Below, in pieces: positions 1-11,857 of a DNA stretch of 64,000 bases. Origin of the DNA: Biscogniauxia marginata (taxonomy: Eukaryota; Ascomycota; Sordariomycetes; Xylariales; Xylariaceae); assembly GCA_022695795.1 (NCBI GenBank), contig MU404065.1, positions 496,001 to 560,000 on the forward strand, written 5' to 3'. Below the pieces are notes generated by a model that did no database searches, was not told the DNA's origin, and saw only the letters and a list, made by a program, of their open reading frames with translations. Every line of letters starts with the position of its first letter. The first letter of the stretch is position 1. A program made the position numbers and the translations under genes.

Positions 1-1398
1 ATTCGCAAGTATCGGAAATCTATGGATTGCCATTTACTTTCTCCATGCTATGAAATTCCCTCGGATATACGAAGCAGAACCCTTTACGGGGGCCATATGG
101 ACCTTTATCACTCCTGTCTAGACTGTTCTGTATCACTAGACAATGATGTGTGTGAAAAATGCTCCCTAAAAGAGGGCAAAGGGGCAACATTTCACCCCCG
201 GGGTCAGAGTATATCCAGCCTAGTTGAAGCATATCACATCTGGGTGTAGGGAGGGACTGATATTGATAGGCACAACTTCCCAGCCTTTGTGGGGAGCGTT
301 GCAAACATGGAGGATTTTGTTTCTGTGCAGAGAACCACGTACTGATCAAATAAGGGACTTTGAGAGGTTACTTGCCTCTCATCATGCCTGAACAGCGGTC
401 TCGCCGGGGGGATGGAAATACGGTCTGGCGTCCAAGCAGGTACATTACGGCGACGGCCTCGCCTCCGTCCCCGCAACTCGACTCGCAAACACGTATTCCC
501 CACCGCTTTACGACTCGCCTCGCACATGATGGGCTCAAGTGCGATAAAGCACAAATTCGTCTGACGAATGGGACAATCATGGTTCCACCTAAGCTCGGCG
601 ACACGGCTTCATGCTTTCTGGAAGAAGAGGACGGGTTTTGAAGGAGATAGTAGGATAGGATTCTTTCTCCGGCTCCCCAACTTGGCTCACCGCAATGCAA
701 CGAGATCCTAGAGGGTATTCCCCCCCTCTCAATCTTTTTATCTTATTATTTACTCTTGGGCGGGTGGGAAAGGGGGGCGTGGTGATTGACAACGGGCGAT
801 GGGGTCAACTAGAGAGTTGTCCCCATCGACGAACTTGTCGTTGAGGGCGGCAGGGAGACCCGAGCCACTCAAATGGGCAGGGCATATACGCACATACAGA
901 TCTCGCCCCCACACAACTGCCCGCTCCGCACTCCTGGGCGAGAAAACAAGAAAAAGGCCGGATGGAAGGACGGACGGAAGGACGGAAAGACGGAGGAAAG
1001 GAAGGGAATAGCGAGGCACACCCCGGTCTCATTCGAGATTGTTCACGCACGAAAACTCAGGTTTGAGATTTGGATAGTGAGCCTTGTTCATGAGTACATA
1101 CACACGGTTCCGACCCGGGCCGAAACGAAACAAAAAAAAAGAAAACAAGGGAGAAATCAAAGAGAAAAAAACAAGGACGAGATAAGTGACGCGGAGAAAA
1201 AGATATTCGGTTGACATTTTTAGTAGCTTTTGAAAGGGGGAGGGGAGAAGAGTATGATCGGGGTCTGGAGGGTTTTTTGGGGTCTATCTATCAATGTTTT
1301 CGAATACTCTTTCTTCCAACCTTCTCGCTCTTCCCCCCTTATCCTCACCCTATGTTAACATTCTACAAGCCAAGCAAAAATCAAAAGGGGGGTTGAGT

Positions 1399-1424
1399 TG
1401 GGTTGGGTTGGGTTGGGTTGGGTT
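1399..1424 (+). repeat. GGGTT pentanucleotide tandem repeat
   Basis: About five perfect copies of GGGTT lie in a row, flanked by variant GAGTT units. The repeat resembles G-rich telomere-like DNA but is not the TTAGGG unit usual for ascomycete telomeres, and it lies internally in the window. Confidence 0.85.
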
Positions 1425-2489
1425 GAGATAGGGAAATTTCCCGCTAGTTCGCCAACTTTTTTTCTTTCGACGACCTTCTTCGCCAAACTGGGCTGTTAGT
1501 TGAGTGTCCTTGGGCAAAGACACATAAAGTGACGGTATTTTATAAATTTGGGGGTCGAAGGAAAGAAAGGAGGAAATAATGGAAGAAATAGGATAGGAGG
1601 TTCTGGTTCCGTTTGGACCTCGCGCCTTTACTAAGCTTCGTCCCTACAGGTAGTAGACCAACTGACTTATACGGATCCTCTTGTAGAGAAGCTAGCAGGT
1701 AAGATATAAAGGGGCGAAGGGAAAGTTGACTTGGCTACACTAGATCTAGGTATATTCGTATTCCGTGTTAGTCCACGACCGAATAAGCCGAACTGCTCGA
1801 ACGAGATCACAATTAGTAATAATAAAAAACAACCATCCTTTAGAGTCCATACCCGACCTGCTCGACTTCACGCGAAGTTTAACTAATCTAATAGCTAGGC
1901 GATATCGTTGTTTGGCTCTTGCTTACGGAGAGGACATATGAGCCCACCTTTTGATAGCCATTTGTCGTGAACATGAGGTCTAGTTAGACTAGGTAGGTAT
2001 GGTCAGACAATAACACCAATCCAGCGTCCTGATTAATGTGTCAAAGGGAGCTTTTTTTTTTTTCCCGCGTCCAGGCTCCTTTGCTGACGACATGGAATGT
2101 TAGTAAAGGACTTGTAAGTGAAAGATATGCCTCGGAGTTTCGAAAGGGAGATATCTTCAATGGCTAGTTTTATATTTGATACAGCATTAGTGGTTCATAA
2201 AAAGCTTGAGCAAGAGTTATCTTGTAAGTGTTGTGGATCTCTGAACTAGCGACTTACTATAGTGGTCTTGGCATGGGTATATATATAAGGATAAGGTCTA
2301 TACTACATAGCCCTACCGCCGTTGCAGCTGATGATTATGTAATTACTACCTGGACTATAAGAATAACATTGTTGTCATCAATGGAAAGGGGACAAAGGAG
2401 GGAGCGCCACGCGCACAAACGCACGTGCAGGCGAAGACCGTTATGTGTCAGGGTATTATGCTATAGTAGTTCGAGGCAAGGGGTTGGAG

Positions 2490-2528
2490 AGCGCTATAGC
2501 GCCATAGCGCCCTAGTGCCCATAGCGCT
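2490..2528. repeat. GCGC-rich palindromic repeat cluster
   Basis: AGCGCTAT at 2490-2497 is mirrored by ATAGCGCT at 2521-2528. Between them are direct copies of ATAGCGCC and a diverged copy. The element can form a hairpin or cruciform. It lies about 400 bp upstream of the CRT10-family gene. Confidence 0.7.
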
Positions 2529-2923
2529 GCCCTGACGTATTGGTTGGTGGTTAAACTTTAGCACTCAATTCCACAGAGGTAGGTCTGATAAGATAAGGAG
2601 AGCACCGTGCCTAAGCGGGGGAGGACCTACCTAACCCACCCTTAGGGAGGTACACCTGATACATGTATGGACCTAGTGGGGGAGGTAGGCACCTGTGTAG
2701 GTCGAGAGCTCTAACCTACGTAACATTTGCCATGCTTTGGGTATTCCATAGCTCTATGCCATTCCTAGTCACACATACCCTCGCCACCGCTGCCGCCGGA
2801 TTACCCTGACGTCTGACCTACCATCCGCAGCCTCTCCCACTCGATCCAGCCACTCGCAGCGACCAAGAGAAAGAAACGAAACCCGCACTGTCGAAGCTCG
2901 AGCATTAAAGCACATGTGATGAC

Positions 2924-5346
2924 ATGGCGAAGGGTGCAGACTCCGGCGGAGTGTTGCAAGTGAGCAGATGCCACTGTGAAACGGGCCGCAAGAGGGTGAG
3001 CACCTCTCTCTCCGTCTCTCTCCGTCTCTCTCCACCAGATAGATACTCGAGCTAGATTCCACGAGACACGGTCGCTAACGTTTGGCAATGTGTGTTTGTA
3101 GCACCGCATCCCCAAGTCGGTACGGATTCCTTTCGAGAATTCCCAAACCACCATCCCCCAGGGCATCATCGATAACGACACCGAGGACGAGATTATGGAT
3201 GACAGCCCCACGTCAGATGAGAACAACGAAGACGACCATGACGGCGGTGGCGACGACGACGACGACAACATAGTCGTCATTCAGGGCAACCCCATCGCCC
3301 AGGCCCCCCAATTGCCAGCCATCATGGCCCCTCCGCCTCCCATTTTTAATGCCATGGCAGTTGGCGGAGCCCAGGCCGGAATCATGTGGATAGACGACCT
3401 GGACGTGAGCGACACGGACGAGGCGTCGGAACCGAGCACGGATGCAACCCAACCCACACCTCACGATTCTGATAGCGAGTCTGACGAGGATGGAGTCCCC
3501 CAGATTGCTACATGGCGCCTCAACCTTACCGCCCTCTCCGCAGTCTACAATTTCTACGTCGTCGCATACAAAGACAAAATCCACATATCCCGACCACGCA
3601 GCTGTGTCACCAATGTCCTGCCTACGAAACCCGATCTAGTTCTACGGCCCGGGGCTAGTCATATGGGTGTCATCGTTGGTGGCTTCTTGGACCAGACCTT
3701 TCCACACCAGGTCAACCATCTCATCGTAGGCGACTTTGGCGAGGAAGAAATCCTCCTGCTTGCCTACGACGATGGCGACGTGATTGGCTTCTACACTCGT
3801 CACATCGAGGATCAACTCTTGCGTCTAGAGTACGATGACGAAGCAGCATCCTCGAGTGTCCCCAAGCCCTTCTTCCATGAAAATGTTGGCAAATCTGCCT
3901 GGGGCCTCGCTATCCATAAGCAGTCCCGGATCATTGCTGTCGGCGCCAATACCCATGACGTGTGCGTTTTCATCTTCGCCTTGACCGGAGAGCCATACCG
4001 ACACACGAAGGAGGCAGATGCCGTTGAATTTTTTAGAAATCTCATTAAGGACGAGAAAGGAAACCTTGGAAACTCGCAGCTATCGGGTGGCGGCAAATGT
4101 GCCCAGAAGTCCGTGAAGGGCCTTGAACACGCAGTCAGGCGTCGAGACGCGAACTGGCGCATTGTCCTAGAAACAGGGAGTACAGGGCAGAACATCCCAA
4201 ATGTCGCTTTTGGCAGCGACGCCGACGGGGAAGCTGACAAGGTCGTGGCAGTCGACGTTGCGGGGAATCTCTGGATAATGGACATTTGGAATTTGAACAA
4301 ATGCCCCCATGTTCGAGTCGAGGGTATACATAATTTCCGTACCCCCTCGGACCGGCAGAGGCTGTTCCAGTGGCCGCGCGAGTAAGTGCACTTGCCCATC
4401 AACTTGCCCATCATATTCCGCATAGAAAATACTTACGATCGCAAGACTACCTCGGGCCTGGGGCGTACTTGTTTTGCCCGAGAGCAGCTTTTTGCCAACC
4501 AAGAGTTACGCTGATTCCCTTGGGCTCAAGCCACGCGAAGCGAAATATGCCAGCAACGAGAAGATCGGCCGCTGGATCGATGTTAGCGAAGGCATCAACC
4601 ACGTGAAGAACAACTCGACAACACATCCTTGGGTGAGATCAGGTAGTATCAACCGTTTTGCCATCAATCCGCACGTGCAAAGGAGGCAAAAATGGGAGAG
4701 TTGGTACGACTACAGCTCGAATCCGACCCCAGCCTGGTCAGATACCATCGACGCACAGGGGCAGCAATACGCGTCTCCGGTTCTACCTAGGGGACAGTCT
4801 CAGGCCGGGAAAAAGACACCAAGTGGGAAGCTCGTCCTGGGAGATGGGAGTAGCATAATGCGCACGTATGAACTGGATATCGAACTCCGCAGCTTTGAGG
4901 AAGATGGCATCGGCATCATGTTTGAGCGTGCCATTGACCAAGATCGCCCTACAAACACGGTTCTACCGGCAATGAGATGGTCTCATGAACGCCTGAGCAA
5001 CCTCATACACGTTCCCGAGTTGTCGATGGTAGTTGCGGGCTCGTTGTGCGGCAGGGTGGCGCTTATTACCTTGACACGGCCGCTATATGTGCGCGCGCCC
5101 TTTAAACGTGGCTTCAAGATCGAAGCGATCCTCCCAACTAAGAAGGAAGAGGACAGCCAGCTACGACCTATCTGTCCACTGCTAGGAGTAGCTATAGCGC
5201 CGATGCCTTGCTCTGGGAAACTCGGGAAGGCCGACGAGCCGCTCGGTACGCGAGGATATCGTCTCATGCTTCACTATTACGACCTTCGGATTCTGAGCTA
5301 CGAGGTGTTTCGCAATATGGCAACAGAGGAATTATCTGTTATTTGA
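2924..5346 (+). CDS. CRT10: CRT10-family WD-like protein
   Basis: This protein belongs to the CRT10 family. In budding yeast Crt10 represses ribonucleotide reductase gene expression, so a role in dNTP supply or the DNA-damage response is inferred from the family only. I place exons at 2924-2995 (or 2924-2959), 3102-4381 and 4446-5346, giving about 750 residues. An acidic Asp/Glu-rich N-terminus precedes the core block (WRLNLTALSAVYNFYVVAYK), then a PRSCVTNVLP segment and repeated beta-propeller-like stretches (FGEEEILLLAYDDGDV, SAWGLAIHKQSRIIAVGANT). The C-terminus has YRLMLHYYDLRILSYE, which matches the end of the family. The second intron (4382-4445) is supported by frame continuity. The first exon is uncertain: the acceptor at 3100-3101 with a CTAAC branch site is strong, but two in-phase donors exist upstream and other starts are possible. 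Confidence 0.75.
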
Positions 5347-6172
5347 AGATTGAATGGTGGAAGACTGGTGAGGCGGGAGAACATAACCTCAAAAATATTT
5401 TTTTTTCCTTAATCATTTTCTTACGTGTAATCATGATACCCTTGCCTTTGTGGTTCATTAGGGTGTCGGGGGCAAATGAAACTAGCTTCAGGGAGTAGGA
5501 GTTTAGGTTACATTAGAGAGGATGGCAAGGAGGCTGGTTTATAGGCACATCTCAGTTCGGATTCCGTGTTCTCTGACCCCAAAAACACACGAAATGACGA
5601 ACTACAAAAGAAGAAAAGGCGACAAGAACCCCCCAAAAATCAAACTATTGAAAATCCACCATTGGCACGATACAGCATCCTAACGAATCTCTTGTCGTGA
5701 CGGGCAATCTGATGACGATCTGCCAATTCATATCCCCCGAGCTGATGTGGGGGGAATCTACTTCTCAGCTTCTATGGAAATTTTCTAGAAAGGCTTACCC
5801 AGACAGGGGTCTCATGCCAAGGCACGGCATACGGTGGCCCAACTCGTCGCGTCTCTTGCGTGAATCTTTTACGTACGAGGAAAAGATATCGCGGAAAGCT
5901 AAGCCCTACAGCCCAACGTCCGAAATACTGAGTTTTCCAACTGTCACGGTTCAAAAGAGTGAGTATTTCAAAGGTTCCAGGGAAAGATTTTAGAGAATGA
6001 AGAAGGCGATGATGGTCTTGGATTGGATCGTTGACATCATTTTGCAAAAGCACAAGTCTCCCCTCGTCCCCATCATTCCTGCAACCCACATTGCCACAAG
6101 TACGGGGTACGGCGTACTTCCATGTAGGTATAAGAGTGCTATAAGCGATAAGAAGTATACCTACAGGTAGGT

Positions 6173-6189
6173 TACCTACCTACCTACCT
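6173..6189. repeat. TACC tetranucleotide run
   Basis: Four TACC units lie in tandem, with an AGGTAGG inverted copy just upstream. This is one of many such runs scattered through the intergenic DNA of the window. Confidence 0.8.
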
Positions 6190-8133
6190 TAGGCTTAGAA
6201 CGGAGGAGAGCCAAGCCGCGATTTCATCAAGCTATGAGAAATCAACCATCTTCTGACGCCTGATTGGCTCAAGATAAGAGGGCAAGATCAGTTTGCTTCA
6301 TTGCACTTATTTGCGACAGTTCAAATCAATTGGAAGCGTCAGAGAAATGAATAAGCGGCAACAGGATTGCGGAAGCAAGGACTATTCATCTCGGTATGGA
6401 CGTACGTATGCCTAAACGTTGACCAAATGCGGTCAGCCTCGTCTATCGCATGCGACGGTCCTCTCTAGGTGCGATTCAGGTCGTACTACATCTGCGAAGT
6501 GCCTGGACAGTATCGTCTGACCGAATACGAAGCAAACAACATTCAAGTATCCGTGAAAAAGGAGGGCAGACGTAGACGTTATCGAGCTCCTGAAAAGCAT
6601 TTGAGACGGAGAGAGGTTTTTCTTGCTACGACTACATATCGGAAGGTCATTGACATCACCCAACCACGATTGGCGTACCCAGGACCTTTGCCGATCATCT
6701 AACCTAGAACTGGGTTTGTTACACGAGAGAGGCCGCTTGCTTCGTCCAAAGCTCAGCCCACCGATATTGTTAAGGGGGTACTTTAGTTGGGACGATAGCT
6801 GGGTTAGATCCCAATTAAGCAGTTGGGCCTAACTCGACGATCTCGATACTGGACTGAATGAGAAAGGATACCTTCAAACCCTACCTACATACGGACGTAC
6901 ATGTCTGTCTGTACGAAATACCCGAGGCAAAAAAAGAAAAGAGAAAAAAAACTTTGTTCTGCCGAGTCACTAGAGCCAGAATTGTCAAGGCTGCATGCCC
7001 ACTTACCAGAGTCAATTCATACCTATCTCCTAGGCAGTGGATAGATAGGGTTAGTTGGCTGGGCGGACATGTGAAAGTTAAACGCTAGGAGAAAAGACTC
7101 GGACGCGGGAATTATTCGGTTTCTAACACGCGAGCGCGGGAATTAGTAGGTATACAAACTTCGACGTCAGGAGGGTCATCTCCTATCTTGCTAATAAGTT
7201 ACGAATTCTCAATTATAGATGGTATAGCAGATAAGCGATTGATCGAGGGGCGAGGATAAACGCGTTCTCATTCGCCGCACGGGAAGCGTTGCAAATAGTT
7301 TGCCAGGCACCGGACAAACGATTTCGTAACAAATACTCAGTCCCGCGCCCCGTCGCGAGCCTCGAACTCCACCCTGCGCCTTTCCCCCATGGAAGGGGTC
7401 CATCGTCTGGGATTCAGGAACCGAACATCTGGGTCCCCGATCCGACGAAAAAAGGGCACGAGGCTGAAGAGGGTAAAGAGAATTAAAGAAGAAGAAAATT
7501 TGAAATTCAAAGGAAGCAGAGAAGTCAAGACTTCAGAAGACATCCTATCATAACCCCATGATCACAAGCACCATGCTAAATGGATTGTAATGCTTGAGTT
7601 GAGCAAGAAGGAGGAAAGGCGAGTCAGTAAATGGCTACATGGATGAAACTAGACATAACACACATATAGCGTATAACGGTAACGCTACACATGCACAACC
7701 ACCCCCCACAGCATTTGGCTGTCAGCATGGCCAGGCATGTCTATTCTCTTCTCTCCAGTATAGAGCACAGCATTACGAAAGTGACGACAGATCTGGGACC
7801 GGAGATCTGACGGGTGAAACCTGGGCCAAGGAATTGTCGCACGAAAACTGCTATTCGGTCACATCATGCGGTTGATGCGGTTGATGCGTAACGAACTCAA
7901 TCGAGGATGACGACCTTTGCCTTAGGTAGGCCTTCTTCACGCATGATAGATATACCTAGTATTTCTACCTTCACTCTTATAACGTACTTGGAGAGGAACT
8001 GTCTCGTAGTGTTCCACATTTTATCGCTATATGATCATCTACCTAGGTAAGTAATATGGACTCTAGTAGGAGGGAGAAGGGAGAAGGGGGTTTTTGGTTT
8101 GCTCGACCGGCATCGCTTCGTACGACCAACTCC

Positions 8134-8163
8134 AACTCGGACATCAACTCGGACATCAACTCG
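8134..8163 (+). repeat. 12-bp tandem repeat (AACTCGGACATC)
   Basis: Two perfect copies of AACTCGGACATC are followed by a half copy. The position is about 650 bp upstream of the ammonium permease start. No function is evident. Confidence 0.8.
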
Positions 8164-8724
8164 AAATCCAACTTGTGGGCTCTCTCTCAGCCGCTAGGTA
8201 ACACACTTGTTACGCGCTTCCCGCGCCCTTTTGCCATGGCCCAAGTGGATAAAGCTGCTGTTTTAGCTCTCCGTTAGCGAAAGCCTGAACGTGGGAAGCC
8301 TCGAGCTCGTACTCAGCTAACGTGAACTTGGGGGTGCCCCGATTAGCGCAGCTACTCTCCCGGGTCTTTCCTCCATTGGTAGCCCTGGGTATAGAAGCGT
8401 GTGATTGGATCGACGGCTAGCTATCTTACCAAATCTGGCGCCCCCCCCCTCCCCTTCTCCCCTGCTTCCCATGCACGCAGGTTTGGACTTGGGTTAACGC
8501 TCATCATTGCTACGCCGGAAACACGCCGAGTCCACATCTTGCTTCTCATATATATTACTGAAATCCCGCGGCCGGCGTCAGCCCGAGTCGGAGAAAGAGG
8601 CTCCTCCATTCTCTTTATTAAATATCTTTTAAACTCTTTACGAGTCCCGGCGCCCATTTACTCGGAATAGAGTTTTGGTCCTGGGAAATAAAAAGCAAAA
8701 CACTACAGATGCTGGCATTGCACA

Positions 8725-8731
8725 TATAAGG
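8725..8731 (+). promoter_or_regulatory. Possible TATA element of the ammonium permease gene
   Basis: TATAAGG lies about 90 bp upstream of the permease ATG at 8817, a plausible distance for a fungal core promoter. It is a single weak match with no other support. Confidence 0.3.
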
Positions 8732-8816
8732 ACAAACGGGGAAATTTTAATAATAATAAAAAGTTTTCCTTTCCTTCAAAAATCGCCACGAACTCGGGTC
8801 TTCGACGCCAACAGCC

Positions 8817-10789
8817 ATGTCGTGGTCGCCTTCCTACTCGTGGACGGGCGCTCCCACTGAGTTCAATGGCACAAATGCTGAGACTGGCGGTGATTCCAGT
8901 ACGTACAATAGCGTCCCAGGGCATCAATTCGCTCGGACGGCCCTCGATCGTCGCGTTCTCGACGCAAAGTGGCGGCAAGCGTGCTAACCTAGACTCCCTA
9001 GGCACCGAGAACCTGAACCAATGGTACCAACCTGGAGACCAGGCGTATATCCTCGTCTCGGCATGTATGGTTCTGCTCATGATCCCCGGCATCGCCTTCC
9101 TGTACTCCGGCCTGTCACGAAGAAAATCCGCCCTCTCCCTCATCTGGGTCGTCATGATGTCCTTCAGCGTCGTCATATTCCAGTGGTATTTCTGGGGATA
9201 CTCCCTGGCCTTTAGCAGCACGGCCACCAATGGTTTCATCGGCGACCTGCACCACTTCGGCCTCATGAACACTCTCGCCGTGCCCTCGCCGGGGTCCCCG
9301 CTGATCCCGGAACTTCTATACTCTTTCTACCAGGTGAGTCGCCTAACAAAGACGGCCATTGGTGGCCCCGCACACGCGGAAGGGAAGGTCCTTTGTGCGT
9401 GCCGGATTCATAGTGGGCTGACTTGATGTTTCTTTAACCTACAGATGATGTTCTGCGGCGTAACCGCGGCCCTCGTCATCGGAGCAGTCGCCGAGCGTGG
9501 CCGCGTGCTCCCCGCCATGGTCTTCATTTTCTTCTGGAGCACGCTCGTCTACTGCCCGCTCGCGTGCTGGGTCTGGAACGTAAACGGCTGGGCGTTCAAC
9601 TACGGCGTCCTCGACTACGCCGGGGGCGGGCCCGTCGAGATCGGCTCCGGCCTCTCGGCGCTCGCCTACTCGTGGGTCCTCGGCAGGCGCCACGAGCGCA
9701 TGATGCTCAACTTCCGGCCGCATAATGTCTCCCTCGTCACCCTCGGCACCGTCTTCCTGTGGTTCGGCTGGCTGGGATTCAATGGCGGCTCGGCCTTCGG
9801 CGCCAACCTCCGTGCCACCATGGCCTGCTGGAACTCGTGCCTCACGGCCATGTTCGCGGCCATGTCCTGGTGCCTGCTCGACTTCCGCCTCGCGAAGAAG
9901 TGGTCCATGGTCGGCTGGTGTTCGGGCGTCATCTCGGGCCTGGTCGCTGCCACGCCGGCGTCCGGCTTCATTCCTCCTTGGGCCTCTATCATTCTGGGCG
10001 TCGTCACGGGCGTCGCGTGTAACTTTGGCACTAAGAGTACGTTAATCCTTCATTCTCAAATCGAGAGAGCAAAGAGAAGTAGGGAAAGGGAGGGGAAAAT
10101 TCAAGAACCCTGTTTTCTGTTGTTATCCATGTAGGCTAACCCAACTCCTCATCACAGTCAAGTTTCTGGTCCGGATCGACGACTCTCTCGACGTGTTCGC
10201 CGAGCACGGCATCGGCGGTATCGTGGGGTTGCTCTTCAACGCACTCTTCGGAGCGAACTACATCGTCGGGCTGGACGGGGTCAACAACGGGGTGTACGCG
10301 GGCGGGTGGCTGGACCACCACTACGCGCAGCTGTACATCCAGGTGGCGTACATCGTGGCGGGGTGCGCGTACTCGTTCGTCATGTCGGCCATTATCGCCA
10401 AGGTGATCGACGTGATACCGGGCCTGCACCTACGCGCGACGGAGGAGGCGGAGCTCCTGGGCATGGACGATGACCAGCTCGGCGAGTTCGCGTACGACTA
10501 CGTCGAGGTGCGGCGCGACTTCCTCGCCTGGAGCCCCGCGAAGGACGAGCCGGGCACCAACGGCCACCGCTTCATCCCCCAGCACGGCATCGAGGAGCAC
10601 CAGAACATGGCCAACACCAACGGCCAGGTCATCGAGGCGGAGCGGGAGAAGGTGGGCGCGTCGGTCAGGGACCCCGCGAAGGAGCGCGCCGCCGAGGCCG
10701 AGGCCGGTATCGACGCCGTTCCGCTGACTGGGAGCAATAGTTCGAGGCCGGGGACGGGGAAGGGAAGTAAAGAAAGCGGTGGTGCTTGA
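8817..10789 (+). CDS. Ammonium permease (AMT/MEP family)
   Basis: This plasma-membrane permease imports ammonium. Exons are 8817-8898, 9002-9333, 9445-10036 and 10158-10789, giving 545 residues. The start at 8817 gives the usual short extracellular N-terminus (MSWSPSYSWTGAPTEFNGTN). Joining exon 1 to exon 2 makes the family junction TENLNQWYQPGDQAY. Intron 1 has a GTACGT donor and a GCTAAC branch site. Transmembrane segments run from about residue 40 to 420, with AMT blocks PGIAFLYSGL, FQWYFWGYSLAFS, WFGWLGFNGGSAF and AEHGIGGIVGLLF. The first position of the pore twin-His pair is Glu (GGGPVEIGSG) while the second His is kept. That pattern is typical of Mep1/Mep3 transporters rather than the Mep2 sensor type. 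A cytoplasmic tail of about 120 charged residues follows. Regulation by nitrogen source is expected from the family but not shown here. Confidence 0.95.
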
Positions 10790-10853
10790 AAATAACTTGG
10801 GAAAATATGTTTTACGTGGGCTGGTTTTGAATATTTGATGGGGGGGGTATTTT

Positions 10854-10920
10854 ATCATCATCATCATTATTATTATTATTATTATCTTATTAAACCTACC
10901 TACCTACCTACCTACCTACT
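10854..10920. repeat. ATC/ATT trinucleotide run followed by ACCT tetranucleotide run
   Basis: An ATC run changes into an ATT run at 10854-10886, followed by six or more CTAC units at 10894-10920. It lies in the probable 3' untranslated or downstream region of the ammonium permease gene. Confidence 0.85.
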
Positions 10921-11436
10921 CCTTTTTTTGTTTCCCCTGTTCGATTTTGTATATGTTAAGGATATAAAAGTGTGCCAATACCCAACGAGTTTATTTTTTT
11001 TCAAATTTTTTTTTTCAAAGGGATGCATGAAATATTTATGGGATGGGTTGGGAAGAGGGAGAGAGAGTGAAGGAGGAAAATGGGGGTGGCAGGGCAAGGA
11101 GGCGGTTGCGGGATAAAAAAGGGATCGTAATACGGATGAGAGATGAAGGGGGTGATGATCTAACAAGCAAATAAATATAAGCACGGGGTTGCGAAGTCTA
11201 AGGTGCAGTGCATATAGCATTGGTGATAATAATAAAAACCCCTTATATATATATAATATTAAAAAGGAGGGAGTAAAAAGGAAAAAGCGAATGAATTTAT
11301 ATATTTATTTCTTAACCTCTCTTCGTAGGACGCCCTTTTGATTAATATACCCCCTTTTTTTATATAACTTACATCCACATCTTCTCCTTTATCCTTTTTT
11401 TTTTCCGGGGGGGGGGGTTCACCCTCCTTCCCCATT
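10921..11436. other. Intergenic, low-complexity region
   Basis: This AT-rich stretch with homopolymer T, A and G runs lies between the 3' ends of the ammonium permease (+) and the small protein gene (-). I see no gene in it. It probably holds both polyadenylation regions. Confidence 0.6.
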
Positions 11437-11857
11437 TTACTCTTCTCTCCTCACCCCGTCGCGCCACTCTTCTGATCTCGATCCGGAATCCCGATCCGCC
11501 GCCGCCGTCGCCGGGGGAACCTCGACCTTCGGGTCCGCCTTCTCGGCCCGCGAGGCCGCGACCCCGGCGTCCTGCCCCGCGGCGTGCGAGCCCGAGCCCG
11601 CGCCCGCGCCCACGCCCTTGGTGGCCTCCCTCAGCGCGCCCTTGACGTCGGCCGACACGGGGGGCGGCGCCCCCTCGCCCGTCTTGGAGGGTCCGTCGGT
11701 GGTACCGACTTTTAGGTTAGTCAGGAAGGAGTTTTTTTTTTTGTAACGGGGTGGTGGGTTTGGGGAAGGGAAAGGGAGGTGGGAAAGGGGGAGAAAGGGG
11801 GAAGAATATAAAAAAAAAAAACTCACTGGGGTTTCCGCGGCCGCTGTTCGTCGCCAT
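11437..11857 (-). CDS. Small disordered hypothetical protein (100 aa)
   Basis: I do not recognise this gene. A two-exon model fits well: exon 1 is 11827-11857 (MATNSGRGNP) and exon 2 is 11437-11708, joined across a 118 nt intron with a GTGAGT donor, a CTAAC branch site and an AAAG acceptor. The protein is 100 residues, rich in Ala, Gly, Glu and Ser, with no transmembrane segment or signal peptide. One ordered-looking block, PPPVSADVKGALREATKG, could form an amphipathic helix. Its GC content is far above that of the surrounding intergenic DNA, which supports coding. It may be a stress-type or intrinsically disordered protein, but that is only a guess. It is easily missed because exon 1 has just 31 nt. 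Confidence 0.55.

Larger units (their letters stand above)
1..2923. other. Gene-free intergenic region
   Basis: I see no coding sequence with family features or consistent splice signals here. The open frames present are short, overlap on both strands and have Arg/Pro/Ser-rich composition. The stretch holds GGACGGAA-type repeats near 958-1000, a GGGTT pentamer array, a T-rich hairpin-like element near 2041-2090 and a GCGCTATAGCG repeat near 2490. The last few hundred bases should contain the promoter of the CRT10-family gene. Confidence 0.6.
5347..8816. other. Gene-free intergenic region
   Basis: I see no convincing gene in this 3.5 kb. The open frames are under 110 codons, carry no recognisable motif and lack matching splice signals. 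It contains the 3' region of the CRT10-family gene, TACC runs near 6173, a 12-bp tandem repeat near 8134 and, at the right end, the ammonium permease promoter. Confidence 0.55.

Noticed and set aside
750..1214. Overlapping frames on both strands near 750-1214
   Set aside because: They are Arg/Ser/Pro-rich and mirror each other across a purine-rich repeat. No conserved block.
8866..9426. Ammonium permease starting at the ATG at 8866
   Set aside because: The ATG at 8817 with a spliced intron gives the standard short permease N-terminus and joins in frame, while the 8866 start requires intron retention. It is kept only as a possible isoform.
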